Positions 50,398 to 59,907 are shown, counted from the stretch's first letter. The stretch is 64,000 bases of DNA from Paulinella micropora (GCA_009731375.1 BJOX01000350.1:1-64000), one strand, 5' to 3'. Translations and numbers: made by a program. Notes: generated from the letters alone by a model not told the origin.

Positions 50398-52218
50398 TCA
50401 AAGCCGTAGCCGTTCTGGACTTTCAACTCCTCCGCTTCTTTTTCTTTTTAAGTCCGTCCAACCGCTGGCAAATTTAAAGCGGTTCCCTTTCGCCCGCTCT
50501 AACAAAAACCTCATACTATACCACCCGCAGGTATCTGTCGTGTCGCTTTGGTTTTTAACTTGATTAACCTTCATGAGCAGGTATGTGCTTGGCTTACCCT
50601 TTTCAATAAGCTGTTTCATTTGATGTAGAAATAGCTCAGTCGGTTTATACAGTGCTAGAGGGTCGTAGATTTCAATAGAGTCGTCTTTAATGGTGTCAAT
50701 CCAAACAGCAATCCAATGTGAGCCTGGTTGACTAGACTTATCCAAGTTCATTATAAAACCATACTTCTTTCTTTTTTCATGTTTCAACTTGTGTATTTCG
50801 TCGCTCGCTACTGTCCCTAAATACCAATCGTGCTTTTTCATAATGTTGTCTATTTCATCCGTCATTAAACCTCTGTAGGGGCTTCCAGCCCCTACGACCC
50901 CATCGGAGGGGGTGCGGGGGACGAAGTTCCCTGCTGGTTGTTGCTCTTCTGTGGGTGCTGGTTGAACTTCCTCTACATCCGTGGTGGGGGCTGGTGGTCG
51001 CTCTTCTGTGGGTGCGGGAATTGATGGTTGCTCTTCTGTTGGTGGTTGTTGTTGTGGTTGTATCTGGAATTCATTTGAAAGTGCTTTATATGTGTTAGGG
51101 TCGGCATACATTTTGTTTATTAGGGTATTTACTAATTCTTTTTTCTTTGATTTGGTCTTCTGTTCACTTCGTTTCAAATGCTTTTTTATCATCATCTTAG
51201 TTAATATTTTTTTAATGATGTCTTCCAATTTCTTCGCACCAGTTCCGCCCTGTGCGGTTAGTCCTATTAAAGCATTTTCCAATTCCGTAAATGTCATACC
51301 AGCGGTTATGTTTAGTTGACCAGCTCTGTCTCTTATTATTCCTTGGACGTATTCTGTGGCTGTTCTACCTTCAACATCTACATTTCCTTTTCTACTTCCC
51401 AGTGTTTTCCACACTAAATTTTTTGCTAAGTTATTGACATTAATCTTTCTATTCTCACCACTAGCGAATAGAGTTTGTGCTCTTTGTAACAGTGCTAGTT
51501 TGGTCTTCACATCCGCTTCCATAGCTTGCCTGTCTGCTTCAATCGCTTGCTGTCTTAACTCATCCTGTCGTTGTTTCGCTTCATCACTCCTTCTTTTAAC
51601 TTCGTCCGCTAATGCTTGGGCTTCTTCTTCTGTCAAAACATACTGTCTTCCTGTTCTTTCCCTCCCTTTTGTTTCTCTTCTTTCTAATTCACTTTTTGCT
51701 TCATTCAATACTATATCTCTTTCAAGTAAAGCCTCGTTAATTGCGTTTTGTCTTTTTATTTCTCCGTCAATAGTAGCCATTCTTTGAGCTTGAGCTGTTT
51801 CAGTCTGTATGAGTGCGATTTCATTTCTTTTCGTTTCGGCTTTTCGCTCTTCTATTTTCTTTTGTTGTTCGTTTGCTTCTTTGTCTTTCTTTTCTAGTTC
51901 GTGTATTTGCTCATACTTTTCCAGTTTGAGTTTATCTAGCTGATTATTTACCTGATTGCGGTTCTCGTGCTCAAGACGATTGAAGTCGGACTTAACTATT
52001 CGCTCTTTTGTGCGACCCCTAGTTTTTTTACCTCGGGGGTTGTTCATATATTTCAGAAACAGTTTAACGATTTGAAGTGTTGAAAGGTCATTCGTTTTCT
52101 CGCCAAAGTTGAGATATGCTCGTTTGCCTTTCACTTTAATATACGGCCGACCATCTTTGCTTCTGTATATCCTCGGTGGTCGTTGTTTAAGTTTCTTCCG
52201 CGGTTTTTTTACAGTCAT
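50398..52218 (-). CDS. coiled-coil protein fused to an adenain/Ulp1-like cysteine protease, 606 aa
   Basis: Residues 1-55 are basic with YRSKDGRPYIKVKGKRAYLN. A long Glu/Lys/Gln coiled coil fills about 75-260, then a helical region and a Pro/Glu-rich repeat linker (PTEEQPSIPAPTEERPPAP). The last 150 residues are the protease: GSHWIAVWID (His), IEIYDPLA (Asp), and TDTCGWYSMRFLLE (Cys). Adenain-type proteases mature capsid proteins. Here the protease follows a scaffold-like coiled coil in one chain. Intact. The start adjoins CGTATATTGT, and the Ngaro element begins 39 bp upstream. Confidence 0.82.
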   Translation of the reverse strand: MTVKKPRKKLKQRPPRIYRSKDGRPYIKVKGKRAYLNFGEKTNDLSTLQIVKLFLKYMNNPRGKKTRGRTKERIVKSDFNRLEHENRNQVNNQLDKLKLEKYEQIHELEKKDKEANEQQKKIEERKAETKRNEIALIQTETAQAQRMATIDGEIKRQNAINEALLERDIVLNEAKSELERRETKGRERTGRQYVLTEEEAQALADEVKRRSDEAKQRQDELRQQAIEADRQAMEADVKTKLALLQRAQTLFASGENRKINVNNLAKNLVWKTLGSRKGNVDVEGRTATEYVQGIIRDRAGQLNITAGMTFTELENALIGLTAQGGTGAKKLEDIIKKILTKMMIKKHLKRSEQKTKSKKKELVNTLINKMYADPNTYKALSNEFQIQPQQQPPTEEQPSIPAPTEERPPAPTTDVEEVQPAPTEEQQPAGNFVPRTPSDGVVGAGSPYRGLMTDEIDNIMKKHDWYLGTVASDEIHKLKHEKRKKYGFIMNLDKSSQPGSHWIAVWIDTIKDDSIEIYDPLALYKPTELFLHQMKQLIEKGKPSTYLLMKVNQVKNQSDTTDTCGWYSMRFLLERAKGNRFKFASGWTDLKRKRSGGVESPERLRL

Positions 52219-52228
52219 CGTATATTGT
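52219..52228 (-). promoter_or_regulatory. ACAATATACG box adjoining the protease start
   Basis: Coding strand ACAATATACG directly before ATG. One base from the box upstream of the capsid gene. Confidence 0.45.
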
Positions 52229-52256
52229 CAGCGAAAAAAATTAATATAAAGTTTAG

Positions 52257-52423
52257 TTTAATTACTGGTTTGCTCCGGGCTTCGCCCGGAGTTAACCGCC
52301 GTTAAAGTTCCGAGGAGCCGTTTCGTTTTTACAATAGTCCGGCCGGCGCGGCGTAGCCGTGCCGGCGGAGCCGGCGCGTGTTTTCTCCGGTGTCTGCTAG
52401 GCCTAGGTTGGAAAGTTGGGAAG
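52257..52423 (+). repeat. Ngaro repeat A1
   Basis: 167 bp, starts tttaattactggtttgctcc and ends ggaaagttgggaag. It contains a short perfect hairpin (ctccgggc-ttc-gcccggag). Two or so differences from A2. Confidence 0.93.
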
Positions 52424-52558
52424 TTTGTCAGAGAAGCTCTTTAATGCCTGCTGTAACAAAGAAGCTCAACGGTCCTTGCAGCCTATCATGTCCAAGACTC
52501 TGATCTTTTTCAAAGATTTGGAAAAAATTCCGAAACCGTGCGAATTACCGGGGTGGTA

Positions 52559-55261
52559 ATGGGTCTCACGAATGCACAAGCTACAGTTCGTCTCAACACT
52601 GAGGGTCATCAGTGGTCTGTCCAAGTCCCTCGCGGTTTGATTCGTTTGGAAGATGAATCTAAGAAATGGAAGTACTTAAATGCAACCGGGGAAGTCATTT
52701 GGGCCTCTGATTCCGATCAAGCTGTTGAACTCACGTTTTCAAAAATTCCTCTCAATGTCAATGTCTCACGTAACGATTTTATTAAGTCAATTCGTGATGT
52801 GAATGGCATTTTGAGGAACAAGAGTAGCAGCAATGAGGCGAAAGCAAAAAAGCAAAAAACTAAAGCAATCGCCTCTCATCTCGAGAATCTATACAACGCC
52901 ACCAACTTACGAAAGTTGTACAACGATTACTTCGAGGAGGTCAAAGACATCAAGGCAAATTCCAGTAAAGCGGCGTTCTCTTCTGCAATGGCTTCTCAAA
53001 TTGTAAACGATGGAGTTGAGTGGGCCTTCATTGTACAGTCTGAGCTCATTGAGAAGGAAGAGCAAAATGACGAAGAGGAAGTTCCGTCCGATCCGGAAGA
53101 GGGACAGCCTCGAAACAAGAAACAGAAGACGAACGTAAACGAAGAGTTAGCAATCCAAAACGAGATAGATGTTGCTCTGCAAAAGCAGGAGAAGCTCAGG
53201 GCTAAGCTTGCCTCTGCTCGTAAAGTCGGGAACAAAGGCAAGACGGTCCACTTTGACGCTTCTGTCTTATCCGAACTTCAAGAGACGAATGAGGAATTGG
53301 AGCGGAAGATCAAGGAGGCGGCAAACGACAAAGGTATTGATCCCTCTTCCTTACTCTCCGCGTTAGGTTTTTCGACTTCTATGTCCGGAGATGAGAAATC
53401 TAGATTGACGCAAGAGTTTCAGAGTCTGCCGGGTTCAGAAGATTTGGACTTTGACATTCTCAAAAAGATCAAGTTGGGAAAGGAGTTCGTTAACCTCAAG
53501 GAGCTCTTGCCATCGAAGAAAAAGACTCTGATCGGCGAGCCTCATGAATCCGAGCCCAAGACTGTTACTGTTGAAAAGTTTTTGGACTTGGTCCGCAGAC
53601 TCATCGTCCTCTACTCAAAACATCATGCTCAGCACGCCGAGGACATGTGGGACCATTACCGGCCGTGTCGAGCCAGAGTGGTTGCGTTGGTGGGGTTCCA
53701 AGGCAAGGTGGAACTTCAGTGCTTCGCCCCACATACCACGCACGTTTGGTTCGTTCGAGACTCTTCTCGTGGTCTGCAAGTCGGGGGCATCGCTCTTGTG
53801 GACTTTAGGTTTCAGAGGGGGAGAGGTAGGAACATTCGTTTCTTTGGTTGCCTAGAGGGTGACGTGAGGTTTCGGCCAGGGAAACGTGAAGTTCTGCCGC
53901 TGTGGGATGGTGTTTTAGAGCCTTACAAATCTGTCTTCAAAGTTGACAACATTGTAAACCTTGCCAAACTTTGCTTGCCGGAAGCAGAGGTCGTTTGGCT
54001 TGAAGGCTTCCTCACAGGCACTGATACTCACTACAGAGGCACAGGAGAATTCTTACGTGACTATTCTCTCGCTCATGCTCTCTCCGAAGAAGACAACCGG
54101 CAGATTTATGAGGCAAACATAAAAGCGGTTAAGAAAGGTTTCATGGCGGGCCCGTTCACGAGGCCTCCCTTTCCGAATCGCTGTTGCAAACACCAAGCCA
54201 TCGTGACACGTGAGCATGCCATCCCCAAGGACAAATGGCATCCCGAAAATGGGGAAAAAAGACTGATCAACGACCTTTCCTTCCCCCGTTTTCTCTCTTT
54301 CAACCAGCTTTGCCCAAGAACGGACGATGGGGTAGAATACTATACACACGACATGCAGATGGCTAGGATCATCCAAGCCGGTCCCGGTTGTGTTGTTTTT
54401 GGGGCAGATGTCAAATCTGCTTACAATCAGACCCCGTTGTTGCCTTCGCTCTTCTGGCAACAGGTCTCCTCGTGCAGGGACCCAGTCACCGGCGGGCTTT
54501 TGTACTTCGTTCTTCTTGTGCCCGGGTTTGGGGGTGTCTATGCCGCTGACGGTTGGAATCGTTACGCTAGATCCCTCGAGTCAATCTTTCTCTATAAGAC
54601 TATCCCGTTGAAGCTGTACGTCGATAATAGTGACGTCGTTTGTTCTTCCTGGAAGGAGGCTAGGGCACTTAGGTTGCAGTTCAATAGCCTCTCTGAACAT
54701 CTGGGCATCCCGTGGCATGAAGAATTTATTGGCCAGTCCTTTCGTTCCCTCGGTTGGTTTAAGGACACTCGCAAGGGCTTTTGGTTCGTAGAGCTGCCCA
54801 CTGACAAACGCAAGATCGTTTTGAGTGCCTTGGACACCATCGCCGGTGGCGGATTCTTTTCTGTCAAATCTTTCGAGCGTCTCCTGGGCCTTTTGTCTTT
54901 CGTCTCTCAGATGCTCTTCTTTCTTCGACCAGCGGTGGGAAACATGCGGATCTCTTTCAACGCAATGTCGGCATCGCGTGGCAAGGGTGGCCGTTTTAGT
55001 TCTAGAGCCTGCCATGCTGCGAAGTGGGCTCGCAGCCTCCTCCTTGCTTCCAACTTCCGTCTCCCGCTGTCGGACTTTCTCAAGACGGGCCACTATGACA
55101 GTGAGTCGATGACATGGGTCGACGACCCCGCCAGATGCACACTTTGGACCGATGCGAACTTTTGTAAGGTGGATGGTTTGCAGTGGAGCAGGGGTGCCAT
55201 CGTCATGGCCCCCTCTCGTTCCAAAGGCTACTTTTCATTGGACAGCGAGAAGAGGAGTTAG
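52559..55261 (+). CDS. Ngaro-like Gag/reverse transcriptase region
   Basis: 900 codons from the first ATG (MGLTNAQA). The first ~330 residues are charged, with a coiled coil (IDVALQKQEKLRAKLASA). The RT core has CRARVVALVG-like fingers, NDLSFPRFLSFN, motif A with FGADVKSAYNQTPLLP, and a motif C reading LKLYVDNSDVV. The second catalytic Asp of the YxDD box is Asn. The thumb/connection GGGFFSVKSFERLLGLLSF follows, then the start of RNase H (LWTDANF). It terminates early at 55261, where the RNase H continues in another frame. Probably inactive. Confidence 0.85.
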   Translation: MGLTNAQATVRLNTEGHQWSVQVPRGLIRLEDESKKWKYLNATGEVIWASDSDQAVELTFSKIPLNVNVSRNDFIKSIRDVNGILRNKSSSNEAKAKKQKTKAIASHLENLYNATNLRKLYNDYFEEVKDIKANSSKAAFSSAMASQIVNDGVEWAFIVQSELIEKEEQNDEEEVPSDPEEGQPRNKKQKTNVNEELAIQNEIDVALQKQEKLRAKLASARKVGNKGKTVHFDASVLSELQETNEELERKIKEAANDKGIDPSSLLSALGFSTSMSGDEKSRLTQEFQSLPGSEDLDFDILKKIKLGKEFVNLKELLPSKKKTLIGEPHESEPKTVTVEKFLDLVRRLIVLYSKHHAQHAEDMWDHYRPCRARVVALVGFQGKVELQCFAPHTTHVWFVRDSSRGLQVGGIALVDFRFQRGRGRNIRFFGCLEGDVRFRPGKREVLPLWDGVLEPYKSVFKVDNIVNLAKLCLPEAEVVWLEGFLTGTDTHYRGTGEFLRDYSLAHALSEEDNRQIYEANIKAVKKGFMAGPFTRPPFPNRCCKHQAIVTREHAIPKDKWHPENGEKRLINDLSFPRFLSFNQLCPRTDDGVEYYTHDMQMARIIQAGPGCVVFGADVKSAYNQTPLLPSLFWQQVSSCRDPVTGGLLYFVLLVPGFGGVYAADGWNRYARSLESIFLYKTIPLKLYVDNSDVVCSSWKEARALRLQFNSLSEHLGIPWHEEFIGQSFRSLGWFKDTRKGFWFVELPTDKRKIVLSALDTIAGGGFFSVKSFERLLGLLSFVSQMLFFLRPAVGNMRISFNAMSASRGKGGRFSSRACHAAKWARSLLLASNFRLPLSDFLKTGHYDSESMTWVDDPARCTLWTDANFCKVDGLQWSRGAIVMAPSRSKGYFSLDSEKRS

Positions 55262-55623
55262 CCGATCTGCGCTCAGAGTCTTTAGTCGCCTCGTCCACTA
55301 TGCGAGAGTTGTTTAGCGCTTACGTTGCTGCCCATGAGTTTGCGGTCGCCCTGGGTTTCAAGAAGTTCCATATCGTTACAGACTGCTCCCCGGCCGCTCA
55401 CTGCCTTGACTCTTGTTACTCGCCACGGGCAAACATTCAGAGCCTTATTGACCGGTGGACTTCTAAGCTTGCTCTCCTTGGCGTTTCTGTTTCTGCCTCG
55501 CAAGAGCCGCGCGAACGCCTTAACCTTGTCGATTTGTTGGCCCGTGCGCAGATGGCTCAAGCGATCGCAACTTGGTGCAAGTCGAACCCATCCGGGCCTT
55601 CTTTGCGTCCTCTGCAGCAGTAA
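55183..55623 (+). pseudogene. Ngaro-like RNase H domain, frameshifted
   Basis: Continues the RNase H after a shift near 55250: STMRELFSAYVAAHEF (catalytic Glu), FHIVTDCSPAAHCLDS (Asp) and PRERLNLVDLLAR (final Asp region). The first catalytic Asp lies in the preceding frame (WTDAN). Confidence 0.8.
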
Positions 55624-56664
55624 CGGAGGTTGCTTGGCTCGTCACCTCAGCGATGGAAGTCATGGCGTGTTCCGTTTCATACAGCACCAGCGCCGCCTAC
55701 AGCTCCGCTATCCGGAAGTTGCGTTCTTTCTGCTCTGCTTACTCGACGGAGCGTTGGTCTCCTGTCTGGTGGCAACCTGACCCAGTGTTCATTGTTCTTT
55801 TTCTCGTTTGGCTGAGCCAGTTCATGTCCGTGTCCACCTGTAAGGTGTACACGTAATAGTTATTACTATGCCATCCGTGACTTTTGCCTCCGGTTGAGTT
55901 TAGACGATCCCACTGAGAACCACTTCGTGGAAATGGCGTGGCGTGGAATCAAGCGTAGCAAACGTACTAAGCTCGATAGTCGTCTTACCTTGGAGCTCCC
56001 TATGTTAGAAGCCATGGCAAGTTACACTTTGGGTATCGTCAAAAGTCGCAATGTCCCGAAGTCTACACGCCACCTTTGGATCACGGTTGTTACGGTTGCG
56101 GTCTGGGGCTTCTTCGGTCTCTTTCGTGTAGGAAAATTGGTTGCTTCAGGATCTCTGGCCACTTGCCGCTTCTTAGTTAATTCTTTTGTTCGTATACGCC
56201 TGGTCGACGACATGAGTCTCATCATGGTAACTCTCGATGGCGCCAAACAAGATCCGTTCCGGCGCGGGTGCGATGTTGGCCTTGCCGAGCAAGAAAACCC
56301 GCTCGTCTGTCCCCACGCGTGGAAGAAGATCTTTGAGTCCAGTCGGGATGCTTTCAAGCTTCCTCTGGCCGGCAACTACCCCTACTTCCGTCTCGCCGAT
56401 AATTCTCCGCTGGACCGCTCTACGTTCGTTAATACTGCTCGAGAGCTTCTTCAGAAGGCGGGGGTAGCGACTGGTCGTCGTTTCAACGGGATCTCGCTTC
56501 GTCATGGTGGAGCAGCTCGTCTCTTCTCGCTCGGCGCGTCAGATTCCTCGATCATGCGTGCTGGTCGTTGGTCTTCGTCCTGCTTTCGTCTGTATGTGGG
56601 CGCCAGGATGGCCGAGCTTGTTGCAGAGCAAAAAGCTATGGGGGGGGGAGGGGGTAGTCGCTAG
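55572..56664 (+). pseudogene. Ngaro-like tyrosine recombinase, frameshifted
   Basis: The N-terminal SAM-like part is in one frame (55572-55856, with SAAYSSAIRKLRSFCSAY) and stops at TAA. The catalytic part is in another from about 55855 to 56664. It has the first Arg in GFFGLFRVGKL, H-x-x-R in ISLRHGGAARLFSLG, GRW in RAGRWSSSCF, and a Tyr in RLYVGARM, followed by a poly-Gly end. This matches DIRS/Ngaro recombinases, which integrate a circular DNA copy. The break makes the enzyme non-functional as sequenced. Confidence 0.85.
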
Positions 56665-56679
56665 GCTCAAATTGGTGGA

Positions 56680-56913
56680 GGTCTTTGTAATGTTAAGTTT
56701 CAGTCCTCAAGTTTTTAGGTGCGGCTGTTTCTGAGTTCCGAGTGTACATCAGAGCCGCCAACTGGAAGTGTTTGTAAACTTGATGGACTGAAATATTTGA
56801 GCCTAGCCCCTCTTTCCCTTCCACACTCTTCCGACGAGTTCGGATGGTTAGGCCAATAAAGCTTTTTGTTCTCTTTACTTGTAAATTCGAAACTACGATT
56901 CGGAAACTTTAAT
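56680..56913 (+). repeat. Ngaro repeat B1
   Basis: 234 bp, ggtctttgtaatgttaag to gattcggaaactttaat. The last six bases are shared with the start of A2. Confidence 0.93.
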
Positions 56914-57074
56914 TACTGGTTTGCTCCGGGCTTCGCCCGGAGTTAACCGCCGTTAAAGTTCCGAGGAGCTGTTTCGTTTTTACAATAGTCCGGCCGGCGC
57001 GGCGTAGCCGTGCCGGCGGAGCCGGCGCGTGTTTTCTCCGGTGTCTGGTAGGCCTAGGTTGGAAAGTTGGGAAG
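56908..57074 (+). repeat. Ngaro repeat A2
   Basis: 167-bp second copy of A1. Its end forms one arm of a 19-bp hairpin (57059-57099, ggaaagttgggaagatc against gatcttcccaactttc). Confidence 0.93.
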
Positions 57075-57512
57075 ATCGTCAGATCTTCCCAACTTTCAAA
57101 CGCCCGCCCACCCTTCCCTTGTTTTGTTTTGTTTTTTTCTTTCTCTCCGTCTTTTCTGGGCTTCTGGTGGCGTTACGTGATCGCCGATGACCTCTGCTGG
57201 TTCCGCTTTCTCCGTCGTTCTTCTTGTCTCCCTCGGACCGTTTGGTGCTTCCGTTGGTTGTAGTTGCCGTGGACAACGAGTCACTAGGTTGGCCTGCTCT
57301 GTTCGCTTGGTGCCTTCCCTTGTCTAGTGTAGGTTTGTCCCGGTCCTTGGGATTGTTCAGTCACTCTAAGGTTAGTACACTGTCCGCTCTCCCCTCCTCC
57401 GCCCGGCTTCCTTATCCGGCTTCGATGGATAGTATTGCTCCACTTTTTAATATTTACCTTCCGCTATCCCCTCTTCCATCCGGTCTTCTAAAGTCGACTA
57501 GTAGAGCGTGCC
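57075..57512. other. Ngaro internal spacer between A2 and B2
   Basis: 438 bp of unique, pyrimidine-rich sequence with no supported gene. It belongs to the element by position. Confidence 0.7.
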
Positions 57513-57746
57513 GGTCTTTGTAATGTTAAGTTTCAGTCCTCAAGTTTTTAGGTGCAGCTGTTTCTGAGTTCCGAGTGTACATCAGAGCCGCCAACTGGAA
57601 GTGTTTGTAAACTTGATGGACTGAAATATTTGAGCCTAGCCCCTCTTTCCCTTCCACACTCTTCCGACGAGTTCGGATGGTTAGGCCAATAAAGCTTTTT
57701 GTTCTCTTTACTTGTAAATTCGAAACTACGATTCGGAAACTTTAAT
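57513..57746 (+). repeat. Ngaro repeat B2
   Basis: Second copy of B1 with a single base difference seen near its start (gtgcagctg for gtgcggctg). It ends at the viral DNA acaaatcc. Confidence 0.93.
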
Positions 57747-57764
57747 ACAAATCCACTGTTGGGG

Positions 57765-58070
57765 TTAACGAAACTTAACGGCTCCGCCTCGTTGCTTGCA
57801 GTATCCATGTTTCATCGCGGCCTTCGCTACACGGTCCGCATAAGGAACTCCGACATCGCTAAGAAAAGTAGCACCCCTTGAAATCAATTGGTTCTTCTTG
57901 ATAAACCTATTAGCATCCACTATCGCTTTTCCGACCTTCGCCCAATTTACTTTGCCTCCTGTTTGCTTCTTTTTTCCCTTCTTCTTTCTTCCTCCTGCTT
58001 GTGGCATTGAAGGATTGTAGCTGATATTGTAACTTGATGGACTACTGATAATCACTGGTGATGTTGGCAT
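57765..58070 (-). CDS. PX-like basic core protein, 101 aa
   Basis: Starts at MPTSPVIISSP, just after TATATATA. Ser/Tyr/Pro-rich head, then basic GGRKKKGKKKQTGGK. An amphipathic region follows: VNWAKVGKAIVDANRFIKKN, LISRGATFL, VGVPYADRVAKAA, and GYCKQRGGAVKF. The 'tkliS..l...G.p.a......GyG' arrangement and a basic head are typical of adenovirus-X-like core proteins of Polintons and adintoviruses. It probably binds genome in the virion. Lies between ATPase and protease, now separated from the latter by the Ngaro element. Confidence 0.65.
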   Translation of the reverse strand: MPTSPVIISSPSSYNISYNPSMPQAGGRKKKGKKKQTGGKVNWAKVGKAIVDANRFIKKNQLISRGATFLSDVGVPYADRVAKAAMKHGYCKQRGGAVKFR

Positions 58071-58080
58071 GTATATATAG
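58071..58080 (-). promoter_or_regulatory. TATA-like element before the core-protein gene
   Basis: Coding strand ctatatatac immediately before ATG. A similar tatatatag lies at 59001-59010, about 45 bp upstream of the ATPase start. Confidence 0.35.
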
Positions 58081-58139
58081 TTCTGAAAAAAATAAAATAA
58101 TAATAAAATCATAAAAATGATTTTTCAAAGAAAAATCTT

Positions 58140-58159
58140 GTTGGGTATTACTACCCAAC
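58140..58159. terminator. perfect hairpin after the ATPase gene
   Basis: gttgggta-ttac-tacccaac, an 8-bp perfect stem overlapping the ATPase stop codon and followed on the coding strand by an A/T-rich run. Likely a transcript-end structure. Confidence 0.55.
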
Positions 58160-58957
58160 GAATCGTTTATTGAAATTTTGCCTTAGTTCGTCAGATACCG
58201 CATCAACATACAAAAAGTTAAACCTCTCTTTTGTCGCCTCGTGATATTTTTCAATGAAGTATTCAAGGTCGTAGCCGAGGTCCAATGTTTATATACGAGT
58301 TCTATTTTATCAACACTCTGACCTGGAAAAATAAGAAGGTAGTCCAGCTTTTTAATCGCCTCAGGCCGTAAGTCGTTAAGATACTGCGAGCTCATAATCA
58401 CCTTTGACTTATAGTGTCTATTTTTTTTCAACAGGTCGCTCACGGACTTATCCCTCAATCCGCTACCCAAATCATCTAGCACGAACACGACTTCTGGTGT
58501 AATGTATTTGCTCGGTCTCTGGGGCTTCTCTTCTCCCTCATTTTTCTTTTCATCCTCTTTACCAAAATAAAGAAACTTCGGCTTCGGTTCTTCTTTACCA
58601 TCCTGAACAATTTCGCCTTCTTCTTGCTCCTCGTCTGGCTTGTTGAGCTTGTCTAACTCGTAATCAATCACACTGTATCCGTCCGTTTTCAAATATGTGT
58701 ATATAGCCATCGGGTTTCCCTTCTTCTTGAAGTGCTTCACCATGTCTTTGTGTATCGTGCTGGCAATAATAACAATACGGGTCTTTTTGTCAGTCGTTCG
58801 TTTCAGGATTTCGAACTGTCGTCTTGCCAATCTTCTTGCGAGCGAGAAGAAATATATTGGCATACGGTTCATGAAATAACTTATATCCTTTTGCCAACTT
58901 GTCTCCATCTCCGTTTTGCTCGACTGGTTTCACCTTTACATTATTGATTTTCTCCAT
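58151..58957 (-). pseudogene. A32-like packaging ATPase, two frameshifts
   Basis: Starts at MEKINNVKVK (58957). Walker A, FLLARKKIGKTT, is in the first frame. A shift near 58807 enters the frame with FEILKRTTDKKTRIVIIAS. An acidic, low-complexity insert follows, then Walker B (PEVVFVLDDLGSG) and VIMSSQYLNDLRPEAIKKLD. A second shift near 58285 leads to the true C-terminus ending at TAG (58151-58153). Length (about 268 codons) suits Polinton packaging ATPases. The acidic insert (DEEQEEGEIV...) between Walker A and B is unusual. The first two thirds are repeated after the gap at 62744. Confidence 0.85.
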
Positions 58958-59072
58958 GTAAGAGCTTTTTTTTCAAAAAACCTCCTACAACCTCAAAAAC
59001 CTATATATAGAAAAATATATTTTTTGTTTTAATCACTTACCACAGCGGAGGGGGTGCGAGGGCTTGCCCCTG

Positions 59073-59418
59073 CTAAGCCAAAAATTCTAAACAAATAACA
59101 ATTCTTCCAGCTAGTTGGTCAGTCTCAATACTGCCATTGTCTGTTTTAAGCACTTTAAAAGTGTATTGTCCATCGGTCCAATTAATAATACCTAAGTTGT
59201 AGCTAAGATTGGAAATGTTTGCGGTGTTGCTGTCGGCGAATGTGCCAATAATTCCAATGCGGTCCATCTAAATTATTCATATAGTGGATAAACTTAACAT
59301 TCATTCTAGTCGGTGTAAAGTTCAATTTAATGGTTTTGTCAAACGACTTACTACCATTAACCCCGCCTGGAAAATCATTACTCAGAAAAATAATCTTCTG
59401 GTATTTATAGTCCGCCAT
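59073..59418 (-). pseudogene. small beta-rich protein, frameshifted
   Basis: First frame from 59418: MADYKYQKIIFLSNDFPGG, with FTPTRMNVKFIHYMNNLD. After about 59268 the frame changes to one with GIIGTFADSNTANISNLSYN and GRIVICLEFLA, ending at 59073. About 114 codons together. The alternating strand pattern suggests a small virion protein; no family recognised. Divergent from the small Cys-rich gene on the plus strand. Confidence 0.6.
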
Positions 59419-59422
59419 CGTG

Positions 59423-59686
59423 ATGCCCTCTATATTTACATTTATAAACTTTTTATTAATTAATATTTCTGCTCGGACCGCTTGTGATTTCTATTCACGG
59501 GTCAGTCAGAAAAAAAATGAGAGTTGTATTTATTGTATTCAAAAAGGAATAGAAACCAAATTTAAATGTGTGTATAAGCCTATGAGCGATTGGTGTGTGG
59601 GATGGGATGAAGCCTTACCGTTAATCTGTGCTGATGGTGGTTCATTTTGGTACAAGAGCCATATTTATGAATGTAACGATATTTAA
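59423..59686 (+). CDS. small Cys-rich protein, 87 aa
   Basis: Hydrophobic start (SIFTFINFLLINI), then ESCIYCIQKGIETKFKC, WCVGWDE, LICADGG and ECNDI, giving seven Cys in the second half. Might be a secreted or zinc-binding protein. It overlaps the promoter of the divergent gene and, by 4 bp, the stop of the convergent zinc protein, so only moderate support. Confidence 0.4.
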   Translation: MPSIFTFINFLLINISARTACDFYSRVSQKKNESCIYCIQKGIETKFKCVYKPMSDWCVGWDEALPLICADGGSFWYKSHIYECNDI

Positions 59687-59907
59687 TCCAACCACTCTGC
59701 CCACGGTTCAGAATGAGTTATTTTTTCTGGTTTATTTTCTGCCGTTATACACAACAAACAATATTTCTGCTTATTCATATGAACACATATTATGTTATTA
59801 ACATTCTTTTTTTTGCGACATGTATCACATTCCTTACATAATTTCCATTTTTTGCTTATAAAAAATACGGGCAAATAGAAGATTTTACGAGATTGACAAT
59901 ACTTCAT
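59683..59907 (-). CDS. small zinc-binding-like protein, 74 aa
   Basis: LCKECDTCRKKK, then CVHMNKQKYCLLC: four to six Cys in CxxC pairs, in a basic setting, ending THSEPWAEWLD. Resembles small viral zinc fingers; family unknown. The second copy is cut by the right window edge. Confidence 0.5.
   Translation of the reverse strand: MKYCQSRKIFYLPVFFISKKWKLCKECDTCRKKKNVNNIICVHMNKQKYCLLCITAENKPEKITHSEPWAEWLD

Larger units (their letters stand above)
52257..57746 (+). mobile_element. Ngaro-like DIRS-group retrotransposon, 5.49 kb
   Basis: Split direct repeats in the diagnostic order A1 (52257-52423), coding region, B1 (56680-56913), A2 (56908-57074), B2 (57513-57746). A copies are 167 bp and B copies 234 bp, each pair nearly identical. 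The coding region has a coiled-coil first domain, reverse transcriptase, RNase H and tyrosine recombinase. No integrase and no LTR of the usual type. Inserted between the protease and core-protein genes of the viral element. The junction hexamer TTTAAT appears at A1 start, at the B1/A2 join and at B2 end, consistent with recombinase-mediated insertion without a longer target duplication. Confidence 0.92.
58508..59764. repeat. copy 1 of a 1,257-bp duplication
   Basis: Recurs at 62744-64000 (offset 4,236) with no difference seen, including both disabled reading frames. Confidence 0.93.

Noticed and set aside
52257-57746. LTR retrotransposon or part of the viral genome
   Set aside because: The repeats are split (A1...B1 A2 B2), a tyrosine recombinase replaces integrase, and there are no matching LTRs at both ends.
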